The notes under the pieces: model-generated | The model's input: the letters and a program-made list of their open reading frames with translations, nothing else | Database searches by the model: none | What the model was told of the DNA's origin: nothing | Assembly (NCBI GenBank): GCA_964494325.1 | Contig: CAZBTJ010000001.1 | Span: 1-64,000 of the forward strand | Reading direction: 5' to 3' | DNA from: JAIPFM01 sp964494325 | GTDB taxonomy: Bacteria > Planctomycetota > Phycisphaerae > Sedimentisphaerales > Anaerobacaceae | DNA: 64,000 nucleotides | Program-made: the position numbers and the translations under genes | Shown: in pieces, positions 52,596-60,493 of the stretch | Layout of the letters: the number at the start of each line of letters is the position of its first letter | How positions within the stretch are numbered: the stretch's first letter is position 1

Positions 52596-53015
52596 TTACT
52601 CGTCGTTCACCACATCTTCATTTTCACCTTCGCCCCCCTCTTGACCATCAGCGCCCAGACTGATCAAATCAAAGGAGCCGGGATTTACCATGCCTTCGGC
52701 CACATACACAAACTCATTGCCCCAGGGATCTTTGATCTGACCGGGCTTAAGATAGGCACTGGTCCAACCTTCCAAATCACCGGGGTCCGTCAGAAGGTCT
52801 TCCAGGGTTGTGGGAAACTGCTGGCAATCCATTTGAAATCGATAAATGGCCCCTTCTACGACCTTCATCTTGGAGGCCACCAGATCACTCTTGGCCTTGC
52901 CAATATATTTGAAAAGATTCGGGGCTAGAAAACCACCTACCAAAGAAATAATCACAATAACAACCAGCAACTCCACCAGCGTGAATGCTTTGCGCTCCAT
53001 ATTCTTACGTTTCAT
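52596..53015 (-). CDS. gspG: Type II secretion major pseudopilin GspG
   Basis: GspG builds the pseudopilus. The N-terminus reads ERKAFTLVELLVVIVIISLV, followed by the GspG pattern FKYIGKAKSDLVASKMKV and the C-terminal KDPWGNEFVYVAEG and SLGADGQEGGEGEN, the calcium-binding loop region. AGGAG lies 7 nt before the ATG. Confidence 0.94.
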   Translation of the reverse strand: MKRKNMERKAFTLVELLVVIVIISLVGGFLAPNLFKYIGKAKSDLVASKMKVVEGAIYRFQMDCQQFPTTLEDLLTDPGDLEGWTSAYLKPGQIKDPWGNEFVYVAEGMVNPGSFDLISLGADGQEGGEGENEDVVNDE

Positions 53016-53025
53016 ACAAAATCTC

Positions 53026-54285
53026 CTAACCTATAGATCCGAGCTGCAACGTCACCATGGGCAACAACGTCGCAATAATGATAAACCCAACAACAACTGC
53101 CAGTAACAAAATCAAGATTGCAGGAAAGACAGCCATAAAGCGAGAAATCGCAGCATCTGCCTCCTCATCAAATGTCTCTGCCGCATTGAGCAGCAACTCA
53201 TCCAGGGTCCCGGTCTGCTCCCCTACAGCCACAACCTGCACCAGTAGGGGAGGAAAATAGCCACAGGCATCCAATGGAGTGGCCAGGGATTCGCCTCGTT
53301 TAACCTCTTCAGCCACATGATCAATTTGGGCACCCAAGACCTCATTGCCCAACGTGTCACGCACGACATTCAAGGCCTCAAGAATCGTGACGCCTCCCTG
53401 GGTCAGGGCTCCAAGTGTCCGCGCAAAGCGGCCCACGGCAATTGTTCGCAGCACATGCCCAAGAATCGGAATCTTGAGCCGAAATGCATCCCACTGCATA
53501 CGCCCTTCTCGCTTGATCCATCGGATACTACAGAAAAAAACAAATCCAACCACACCAATTCCGGCCCAGCCATAGACGGTGGTCAGTAATTCTTTGCTCA
53601 ACACACTGCTCGACATCAGCATTCGGGTCGGCCAGGGTAAGACGGAAACATCCACGTCCAAATTGGACATGACATTGGGCAGAATCCACGTCACAATGAT
53701 CGCCACTGAAATAATGCCCAAACACAACACAAAGATGGGATAGGCCATGGCACTTTTCATACTCGTGCGCACCTTATCGTCACGTTTAAGGATTTGAGCC
53801 AACTGGAGCGTGGTCTGTTCCAAAATTCCGCCGGTTTCTCCCACACGGATCATGGACACATACAGCGGACTGAAAACTTTCGGATGGGCAGCTAAGGCAT
53901 CAGACAGAGATTGCCCCCCGCTCACAGTCTGAACCAGCGTATCAAGCATCTCACGCGATGCAGGCTTTTTCTGCTGATCACGCAATAGCTCCAGACACTT
54001 CATCAGGGGCAGACCCGCTCGCAGCGCCGTACAGAACTGGCTTGTCATGGCCACAAGATCCTTGCCTGACACACGCCCGCCTCCTAGCCTCAAGGATGGC
54101 GATACAAGTTCGGAGGTTGCCTCTACCAGAACCGCATGGGTCTGAGACGAAGATTCCAGCATTTCTGTGACAAACCGTCCTTGATCAGACAGCAGGGATA
54201 CTGCACAACGCTGGTCAACCGAATCAATCGTTCCACTAACACTCGCACCCTGTTTGTCAATTGCTTTGTATCGAAACTGTGTCAA
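53026..54285 (-). CDS. gspF: Type II secretion inner-membrane platform protein GspF
   Basis: GspF is the central membrane platform. Two repeated GspF domains are visible (FCTALRAGLPLMKCLELL in the first, FARTLGALTQGGVTILEALN in the second), with membrane helices between and after them. An N-terminal FRYKAIDKQGASVSGTID is typical. The start is a TTG with GAGG 6 nt upstream. It lies between gspE and gspG as usual. Confidence 0.95.
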   Translation of the reverse strand: MTQFRYKAIDKQGASVSGTIDSVDQRCAVSLLSDQGRFVTEMLESSSQTHAVLVEATSELVSPSLRLGGGRVSGKDLVAMTSQFCTALRAGLPLMKCLELLRDQQKKPASREMLDTLVQTVSGGQSLSDALAAHPKVFSPLYVSMIRVGETGGILEQTTLQLAQILKRDDKVRTSMKSAMAYPIFVLCLGIISVAIIVTWILPNVMSNLDVDVSVLPWPTRMLMSSSVLSKELLTTVYGWAGIGVVGFVFFCSIRWIKREGRMQWDAFRLKIPILGHVLRTIAVGRFARTLGALTQGGVTILEALNVVRDTLGNEVLGAQIDHVAEEVKRGESLATPLDACGYFPPLLVQVVAVGEQTGTLDELLLNAAETFDEEADAAISRFMAVFPAILILLLAVVVGFIIIATLLPMVTLQLGSIG

Positions 54286-54332
54286 ATGAGACCTCGTTCT
54301 TTAAACCAACCTGTCATGATTTGAAGCCGCCA

Positions 54333-56045
54333 CTAGTCGTCATCATCAATGGTCTTGGCCACGCGGAAAATCTCTTCTAGCGTCGTTTTTCCTTCGAGAA
54401 CTTTCTCCAAGCCATTGTGAACCATATCTAGATGGTCCGATGGGGCTGCCTTGAGGATTTGATCCGTGGTCGGACATTTGGAAATCAACTCTCTAACCCC
54501 ACTGGTAATCCGCAGCAGTTCAAAAATGCCCCTGCGCCCGCTCATGCCAGTCTGGTTGCAGTGAGTACAACCGCGTCCGTGGTAAAATGTGGCATCCCTT
54601 GGAATTTGAACGGACCCATTAAGATTCCTAAACAAGGTTTCGTCTGGCTCATAGGCCTCTCGACAATGGGGACAGACCTGTCGAATGAGCCGTTGTCCCA
54701 GAATGGCTTCCAGAGAACTAGCCAGCAAGAACGGCTCCACACCCATGTCAATCAGACGTGTGATGGCACCGGCCGCATCATTTGTATGCAATGTGGAAAA
54801 AACCATATGCCCGGTAAGGGCTGCACGAATCGCAATATTCGCAGTCTCGCAGTCACGAATTTCACCCACCATCACGATATCCGGGTCATGTCTCAGAATA
54901 TGGCGAAGCCCAGTCGCAAAGGTCAGACCCCGCTTGGGATTGACTGGTATCTGATTGATACCATCAAGCTGGTATTCCACGGGATCTTCAATGGTAATCA
55001 TCTTAACGGACGGGGAAAATATCCGTTTAAGGGACGCGTACAGGGTCGTGGTTTTTCCACAACCCGTGGGGCCAGTGACCAGGACAATACCGTGTGTCTT
55101 ACGCAGCGCCTTGTCCCAACCCTGAAGACATATATTGTTCATACCTAAGTCTTCAAGATCAATCAAGGCCGCAGATTTGTCCAGAATACGCAGCACCACA
55201 GCCTCGCCAAAGACCGTGGGAATCGTAGAGACACGCATATCGATTTTGCCTTTCTTGCCACCAAATTCAATATGACCATCTTGGGGCACAAACCGCTCAG
55301 CAATGTTCATATTCCCCATGATCTTGATACGGGACACGATGGCCGCGTGCAAACGCTTAGACGAGGGAGATTTTTCCATCAACAAGCCGTCAACCCGATA
55401 TTTGATTCGTACTTCATGCTCAAATGGCTCAATATGAATATCACTGGCCCGGTCATCCACAGCCTCAAGAATGATCAGATTCACAAGATTGATAAGAGAC
55501 GGTTCACGTGCCATCTCCTGGAGCTTATCTGCCGATATATCGCCATTTTCAAGACTAATGTCAGGTCTGGCCCCTTCAGGCACAAGAGTGTCGAGCATGC
55601 GAGCAACATTGCTGCCATAAAACCGCAATATGGCATTCTCCATGTCCAAGGGATCAGCATAATAGCGGCGAATTGAAACACCAGTAACCAACCTGAGGTC
55701 TTCAACAGCCTCTGCCATAAAGGGGGCCGTCATGGCCACTGCCAGACGTCCATTTTCATAGCACAGGGGTAGAAGCATGTATTTATTGACCAAATCGGCA
55801 GGCACCAAAGCTACAATGTCACCCGAAATGGAGATCTGTGTCAAGTCTACTTTCTCAATGCCCACCTGCAACGCCAAAGCTTCCGCCAATTGAGTTTCTG
55901 TAATAAACCCAAGAGATACAAGGATATCACCCAGACGGCGGTGCTTTATTTTCTGCTCTTTAAGGGCGACCTGAAGGTTGGATTCGTCAAGATAATCTCT
56001 TTCGCACAACAATTGCCCCAAGAGGTTTTTATCAGTATCAATCAT
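54333..56045 (-). CDS. gspE: Type II secretion ATPase GspE
   Basis: GspE powers pseudopilus growth from the cytoplasm. Two N-terminal MshEN-like domains come first (QLLCERDYLDESNLQVALKE). The ATPase core has Walker A GPTGCGKTTTLYA, an Asp box ITIEDPVEYQ, Walker B VGEIRDCETA and the His box STLHTNDA. The zinc-binding tetracysteine is kept as CPHCREAYEP and CTHCNQTGMS. The gene is the first of the gspEFGHIJKLMCD operon. Confidence 0.96.
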   Translation of the reverse strand: MIDTDKNLLGQLLCERDYLDESNLQVALKEQKIKHRRLGDILVSLGFITETQLAEALALQVGIEKVDLTQISISGDIVALVPADLVNKYMLLPLCYENGRLAVAMTAPFMAEAVEDLRLVTGVSIRRYYADPLDMENAILRFYGSNVARMLDTLVPEGARPDISLENGDISADKLQEMAREPSLINLVNLIILEAVDDRASDIHIEPFEHEVRIKYRVDGLLMEKSPSSKRLHAAIVSRIKIMGNMNIAERFVPQDGHIEFGGKKGKIDMRVSTIPTVFGEAVVLRILDKSAALIDLEDLGMNNICLQGWDKALRKTHGIVLVTGPTGCGKTTTLYASLKRIFSPSVKMITIEDPVEYQLDGINQIPVNPKRGLTFATGLRHILRHDPDIVMVGEIRDCETANIAIRAALTGHMVFSTLHTNDAAGAITRLIDMGVEPFLLASSLEAILGQRLIRQVCPHCREAYEPDETLFRNLNGSVQIPRDATFYHGRGCTHCNQTGMSGRRGIFELLRITSGVRELISKCPTTDQILKAAPSDHLDMVHNGLEKVLEGKTTLEEIFRVAKTIDDDD

Positions 56046-56399
56046 AGTCTCTTTCAGTCTCCAGGCACCCTGAAGATATATATATAAAATACCCTAAATT
56101 TATAATGTATTTATGCAGCCTTTAAGCTAATTCTTCAACTAAGGATAGACCTAGAATGAATAGCACTCATCACTCTCTAGCTATTTTGACGTTTGAAAAC
56201 AGGCTTTTGTTACACAAAAAAAGGCTTCTAGGCCACAAAAAGATTTTTTACAGGCCCTCCAACTAAACCTTCATATATTAAATATGACGAATCACATGCC
56301 TGGAGTTACAAAAAAAATGAGAACCAGCAATATATTGAAAGGACAATTGACTTTTGCTATAGTAAAATTTGGCTAAATTTGCATGAAAGGATTGATGCC
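56046..56399. other. Divergent AT-rich intergenic region between gspE and queF
   Basis: About 350 bases, strongly AT-rich, hold the promoters of the secretion operon and of queF. TTGACT lies at about 56346, but no well-spaced -10 follows. No gene or structured RNA was recognised. Confidence 0.5.
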
Positions 56400-56753
56400 G
56401 TGACGGATAAACCAAAACTTGACCTGTTTGACAATCCCTGTCCACAACGAGACTACACCATAACCATTCGCTGCCCGGAATTCACAAGCGTATGCCCTAA
56501 AACCGGGCAACCTGATTTTGGGGAGTTAACCATTGAATACTGTCCGGATCATTCGTGCATAGAGCTTAAAAGCTTGAAATACTATATGCAGAGTTTTCGA
56601 AACAAAGGGATTTTTTACGAAGCTCTCACCAATGAAATTCTGGATGACCTGACCGAAGCCTGCAAACCCAGGTGGATGAAGCTGACGTCCAGTTTTACGC
56701 CAAGGGGTGGCATTTCAACGGATGTTTTCGTCGAATATCACTCAAATACTTAA
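56400..56753 (+). CDS. queF: 7-cyano-7-deazaguanine reductase QueF (type I)
   Basis: QueF reduces preQ0 to preQ1 with NADPH in queuosine synthesis. The catalytic motif SVCPKTGQPDFG is present, with Cys32 and Asp39, followed by the QueF motif (CIELKSLKYYMQSFRNKG) and an FNP-type end. Length (117) fits the short, unimodular type I enzyme. AAAGG 9 nt upstream supports the GTG at 56400 rather than a TTG at 56379. The next gene begins 11 bases after its stop. Confidence 0.93.
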   Translation: MTDKPKLDLFDNPCPQRDYTITIRCPEFTSVCPKTGQPDFGELTIEYCPDHSCIELKSLKYYMQSFRNKGIFYEALTNEILDDLTEACKPRWMKLTSSFTPRGGISTDVFVEYHSNT

Positions 56754-56764
56754 GTGAGAGTATC

Positions 56765-57313
56765 ATGTCAATTGACTTCCAGTGTAAACATTGCGGTAAA
56801 ACGATTCAAGCACCTGACAAATTGGCAGGCAAACGAGGAAAGTGCCCAAAATGCCGCAATACGCTCACAATTCCCGAATTACAAAAACCAGATGACCAAC
56901 CTCTTAGACTTTCACCCCTGGATGAAAACGAAGAAATTGAACGCAAAAGACTGCTATTCGAAACGCATAATGTCACACAAACTCTCTTGAACGAACGGAC
57001 CGTCCCAGAAGAAACCCTAGAAGCATCGGATTTGCCCTCGGATCCCACCGACATATCCTACATGATCTCTGCCACCCCAATGGACACCCAGGAACTCAAG
57101 CAGAACACGCTGCAATACTTTCGACTACTCGCCAGTGGGAACGAGGAACAAGCATCTCAGTACGCGCAATTGATCGTGCCACACTATAAGGAGGCACTGG
57201 AGATTCTGGACAGCATTGCGTTGAACGACCTGTCAGAACCGGAACTCGCTCACATTCCCCCGCACGTGCTTTCAGGCCTAATTAGAGACCTCAGAACCCA
57301 GATTATGTCTTGA
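56765..57313 (+). CDS. Zinc-ribbon protein, unknown function
   Basis: The first 40 residues form a zinc ribbon (FQCKHCGKTIQAPDKLAGKR, then CPKCRNTLTIP), a form that is very common in Planctomycetota. The remaining 140 residues are acidic and helical, with a small C-terminal bundle (SGNEEQASQYAQLIVPHY). The ATG at 56765 was chosen because it starts the ribbon; the frame is open upstream into queF. No function can be assigned. It is probably co-transcribed with queF. Confidence 0.65.
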   Translation: MSIDFQCKHCGKTIQAPDKLAGKRGKCPKCRNTLTIPELQKPDDQPLRLSPLDENEEIERKRLLFETHNVTQTLLNERTVPEETLEASDLPSDPTDISYMISATPMDTQELKQNTLQYFRLLASGNEEQASQYAQLIVPHYKEALEILDSIALNDLSEPELAHIPPHVLSGLIRDLRTQIMS

Positions 57314-57450
57314 CAGCGCCTCTCAAAACTCAATGTGGTGCACAAGTGAATCTTGAGTTATTGGGACTCGGAGAAGTAGGAATTGGACACTAGATGTACC
57401 TTTTCGCAGTCCGGTGCTCCGCCCCCGCTCTCCAATTTTTTCGTAACACT

Positions 57451-57547
57451 TTGGCTGAATGAAGCAAAAGTGTAGTTCACGGTTTCTGGTTGATAAAACT
57501 GGTCTATTCAGCCAACTGTGAACTTGGAACCGTGAACCCTGAACCAC
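57451..57547 (+). repeat. Inverted repeat with heptamer array (GAACCCT-like)
   Basis: TTGGCTGAAT (57451-57460) is matched exactly by ATTCAGCCAA (57506-57515). GTTCACGGTT (57475-57484) is matched exactly by AACCGTGAAC (57528-57537). Four 7-base units beginning GAAC occupy 57520-57547. The architecture matches the recQ-end element. Confidence 0.7.
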
Positions 57548-57575
57548 TTGGGCTAAAATATTACAATTTTTCTAT

Positions 57576-57587
57576 CCCCCCCCCCCC
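57576..57587 (+). repeat. Homopolymer of 12 C
   Basis: Twelve consecutive C residues follow TCTAT, about 290 bases upstream of coaE. Such tracts are prone to slippage. It is outside any gene I can call, so an effect could only be on transcription. Confidence 0.9.
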
Positions 57588-57874
57588 GATTTTGCTCCCA
57601 TGTGAGTGTTTTCTATTTATGGGTGGCCCATCGCCCACAGAGAAGGGGTCCCTGACTTGATTGGAGACGAAATCCCGATCTTTGATGCTGTTCATGATTC
57701 GAAACCATCTCTGCTCAACACTTCAAAACAAGCTTTTCTGCACTACCAAATAGGTTTTCGGCCCAGAAATAGACTTCAATCGGTCTTATGCGGGGCTGGA
57801 CTATCACCATCATCGCCACTATATTGATCGCAAAAGAATTTGACTTCTTCATCTCCAGCCTTACACTTCTAACA

Positions 57875-58486
57875 GTGAATGAATACTCAAAAAAACCAAT
57901 CATTGGGCTGTTAGGTGGCGTGGCGTCAGGAAAAAGCACGGTTGCTTCAGCCTTTGGAAAATTGGGCTGCGGCATCATTAGCGCTGACCTCTTGGCTCAT
58001 AACGCACTTGAACAACAAGACATACAACAAGACGTCATTGCAGAATTCGGAACGGATGTCCTAGAGACAAACGGCTCTATCGACCGAACCGCCTTAGCAA
58101 ATATCGTCTTCAAAAACCAAAACAAGCTGGCAAGACTGAATCAACTACTACATCCCTGGGTTTTTGAAAAGTGCCGGTCCAGACTCGCCCAACACCAAGA
58201 TGATCCTGCTATTCGCGCGATTGTCTTGGATATGCCGCTGCTCATGGAGGTGCAATGGGATGCGTTTTGTGACCACCTCGTGTTTGTGGAGTGCCCCGAA
58301 AAAATTCGCTATCAGAGGGCAATAAAACGCGGTTTCACCCCTGAAAGCCTTGCTAACAGAGAAATATTTCAAATTTCACTGGACAAAAAGGCCCTACGTG
58401 CCGATAATATCCTTATTAACAATTCTGACTTATCTTCTTTGGTCAGACAAGTCACAAAAATCTTCACCAATATTATTAATAAATAA
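57875..58486 (+). CDS. coaE: Dephospho-CoA kinase CoaE
   Basis: CoaE adds the 3'-phosphate in the last step of coenzyme A synthesis. Walker A lies in IIGLLGGVASGKSTVASAFG, followed by the family's GIISADLLAHNAL and LDMPLLMEVQWDAFCDHLVF. The GTG at 57875 places the Walker A motif where the family has it; the frame is open upstream to 57788, but that part is hydrophobic and not CoaE-like. No ribosome site is seen before the GTG, and a promoter-like pair lies directly before it, so the mRNA may be leaderless. rho follows, as in several Planctomycetota. Confidence 0.9.
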   Translation: MNEYSKKPIIGLLGGVASGKSTVASAFGKLGCGIISADLLAHNALEQQDIQQDVIAEFGTDVLETNGSIDRTALANIVFKNQNKLARLNQLLHPWVFEKCRSRLAQHQDDPAIRAIVLDMPLLMEVQWDAFCDHLVFVECPEKIRYQRAIKRGFTPESLANREIFQISLDKKALRADNILINNSDLSSLVRQVTKIFTNIINK

Positions 58487-58841
58487 GTCTTTATTTGTGG
58501 TGTTACGGAAAGCTATAAAATATCTGCACCGAATATAACCTAATACAGTCAAGTCTAGATTTCTCTGCAATTATACCGATTAGTAACCCTAACCCCTCTA
58601 GCTGAAATAACTCTTGAGCTCAGTCAGGAATGGAGTTCTAGATTTGGGACCAAACAACAATGCGGGCGAAAACAAATTAACCAGCAATCCTAAACACAAG
58701 ATCACTGCAAACACAGCAGAAGCCTGCTGAATACAAGAACCCGTAAGTATTTAATAACACAACGACCCATACACATGTCACGCTAACGGGTTGACACCAG
58801 GGATACCATGTACTCGATTATAACATGGAGAAGGAGCCATC
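58487..58841. other. Leader region of rho
   Basis: About 355 bases separate coaE and rho. A TTGACA lies at 58791-58796, but the TATAAC at 58819-58824 is too far for a normal promoter. An inverted repeat (CCATGT at 58806 with ACATGG at 58823) sits just before the rho ribosome site (AAGGAG, 58831-58836) and might take part in Rho autoregulation. No gene is seen. Confidence 0.45.
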
Positions 58842-60356
58842 ATGGCGAAAGTTGCTTCAAAAAGTACAAAAACAGTTAAGAAGAAAAAAGTCAAGAAGAA
58901 GAAAAAAGTTGTAAGCGAACAGCCTGTAGCTGTAGAAAAAAAAGACCAAAAGCAAGATAACGCCGAGGCTACGACTCCAGCCAAACCAGAGCCATCCCGC
59001 GACAGCAGCAAGGGATCACAAAAAACTGTCTCTCCAGAAGACACCTCTGGCAGCGAAGAATCAACACACGCCAAATACGAACGCATCAAAAAAGGCAATT
59101 TGTACCTAACCGACCTTCAGAAATTGACGGTCTCAGAATTGCACAATATCGCGAAAAATGAAAAGATGGTGGAGTACACAGCCCTTAAGAAACAAGATCT
59201 TATCTTTCGGATTCTCAAGGAACGTATTCGACAAAGTGGCTTGTTGTACGGTGAAGGTGTATTGGAAGTCCTTCCCGACGGCTATGGCTTTTTGCGAAAT
59301 TCATGCTACAACTACCTTTCATCACCCGACGATATCTATGTGTCACCCTCGCAAATTCGCCGGTTTGGACTGAGAACGGGTAATAGTGTCTCTGGCCAAA
59401 TAAGGCCTCCCAAGGATTCTGAGAAATATTTTGCGTTGCTCCGCGTCGAAGCCATCAATTACGAAAACCCGGACATGCTGGCGGACAAGGTGGTGTTCAG
59501 CGACCTATGCCCCCTTCATCCAGACGAGCGTTTAATTCTCGAAGGCGCACCCGATGATCTCAGTACGCGTATCATTGACTTGGTGACACCTGTGGGCAAG
59601 GGCCAGCGTGGTATCATTGTGGCACCCCCCAGGACAGGTAAGACCATGCTACTCCAACGCATGGCCAATGCCATCAGCACCAATCACCCGGAAGTTCGCC
59701 TGATCGTTCTTCTGATTGACGAACGTCCTGAAGAAGTGACTGAAATGGCCCGTAAGACAGGTGATGACGTCGAGGTGATCAGCTCGACGTTTGACGAACC
59801 CGCTTCCAGACACTGCCAGGTCGCCGAGGTGGTCATCGAAAAAGCCAAACGCATGGTAGAATACGGTGAGGATGTGGTCATCTTACTGGACTCTATCACG
59901 CGTCTTGCTCGTGCCTACAACAACGAAACGCCTCACTCCGGCCGTATCCTCACAGGTGGTGTGGACGCCGGGGCAATGCAAATGCCCAAGAAGTTCTTTG
60001 GCGCAGCCCGTAATGTTGAAAAAGGCGGCTCACTGAGTATCTTTGCCACGGCATTGATCGACACGGGTTCCAAGATGGACGAAGTGATTTTTGAAGAGTT
60101 TAAGGCCACTGGCAACATGGAGCTCCATCTTGATAGACGCCTCGTAGAACGTCGCACCTATCCTGCGATTGATATCAGCCGAAGTGGCACACGCCGCGAA
60201 GAACTGCTTTTGGAAGAAAAGGAAATGCAGTTGATCTATCGCCTGAGACGTGTACTCAGTGAACTGAACCCTGTCGAAGCGGTTGAACTGCTCAAGAACC
60301 GGCTATCCAAAACCAACAGCAATGCTGAGTTCCTCATGACTATGAGCTTGGACTAA
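58842..60356 (+). CDS. rho: Transcription termination factor Rho with Lys-rich extension
   Basis: Rho is the hexameric RNA-dependent ATPase that ends transcription. A highly basic N-terminus (KTVKKKKVKKKKKVVSEQ) and an acidic/Ser-rich stretch extend the usual N-terminus by about 85 residues. The Rho N domain (LTVSELHNIAKNEKMVEYT), the RNA-binding domain (EVLPDGYGFLRN), Walker A IIVAPPRTGKTMLLQ, Walker B VVILLDSITRLARAYN and an intact C-terminus follow. AAGGAG lies 6 nt before the ATG. A strong terminator follows the gene. Confidence 0.97.
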   Translation: MAKVASKSTKTVKKKKVKKKKKVVSEQPVAVEKKDQKQDNAEATTPAKPEPSRDSSKGSQKTVSPEDTSGSEESTHAKYERIKKGNLYLTDLQKLTVSELHNIAKNEKMVEYTALKKQDLIFRILKERIRQSGLLYGEGVLEVLPDGYGFLRNSCYNYLSSPDDIYVSPSQIRRFGLRTGNSVSGQIRPPKDSEKYFALLRVEAINYENPDMLADKVVFSDLCPLHPDERLILEGAPDDLSTRIIDLVTPVGKGQRGIIVAPPRTGKTMLLQRMANAISTNHPEVRLIVLLIDERPEEVTEMARKTGDDVEVISSTFDEPASRHCQVAEVVIEKAKRMVEYGEDVVILLDSITRLARAYNNETPHSGRILTGGVDAGAMQMPKKFFGAARNVEKGGSLSIFATALIDTGSKMDEVIFEEFKATGNMELHLDRRLVERRTYPAIDISRSGTRREELLLEEKEMQLIYRLRRVLSELNPVEAVELLKNRLSKTNSNAEFLMTMSLD

Positions 60357-60385
60357 TCTCAGATCTTTGCATAAAAGGACTCTCA

Positions 60386-60416
60386 AGCGGCTATCAAACA
60401 AGATAGTCGCTTTTTT
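60386..60416 (+). terminator. Rho-independent terminator after rho
   Basis: AGCGGCTATC pairs with GATAGTCGCT (one G-U pair) around a 6-base loop and is followed by six T residues. It lies 30 bases past the rho stop. Confidence 0.9.
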
Positions 60417-60426
60417 AATGCGCATA

Positions 60427-60463
60427 AAAAGAGGGCATTGCCGTACAAACAATGCCCTCTTTT
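60427..60463. terminator. Bidirectional terminator between rho and the porin gene
   Basis: A perfect 14-base-pair stem (AAAAGAGGGCATTG with CAATGCCCTCTTTT) has a 9-base loop and A/T runs on both sides. It works for the porin gene on the minus strand and can back up the rho terminator on the plus strand. Confidence 0.88.
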
Positions 60464-60493
60464 ATTTCAATGCACTATCTTTAATTCAGTCCC

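Larger units (their letters stand above)
57314..57874. other. Intergenic region with repeats and a C tract upstream of coaE
   Basis: This 560-base stretch carries the inverted repeats and heptamer array at 57451-57547 and a run of 12 C at 57576-57587. Frames across it are short and broken. A minus-10-like TACACT with TTGACT 16 bases before it lies immediately in front of the coaE GTG. Confidence 0.5.

Noticed and set aside
54432..55148. Plus-strand 238-residue frame
   Set aside because: It is antisense to gspE within its ATPase domain.
56379..56399. TTG start for queF
   Set aside because: The AAAGG site lies inside this extension and is correctly spaced for the GTG at 56400.
57606..57827. 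Frame upstream of coaE ending in hydrophilic residues
   Set aside because: No ribosome site and no recognisable domain; it lies in a repeat-bearing intergenic region.
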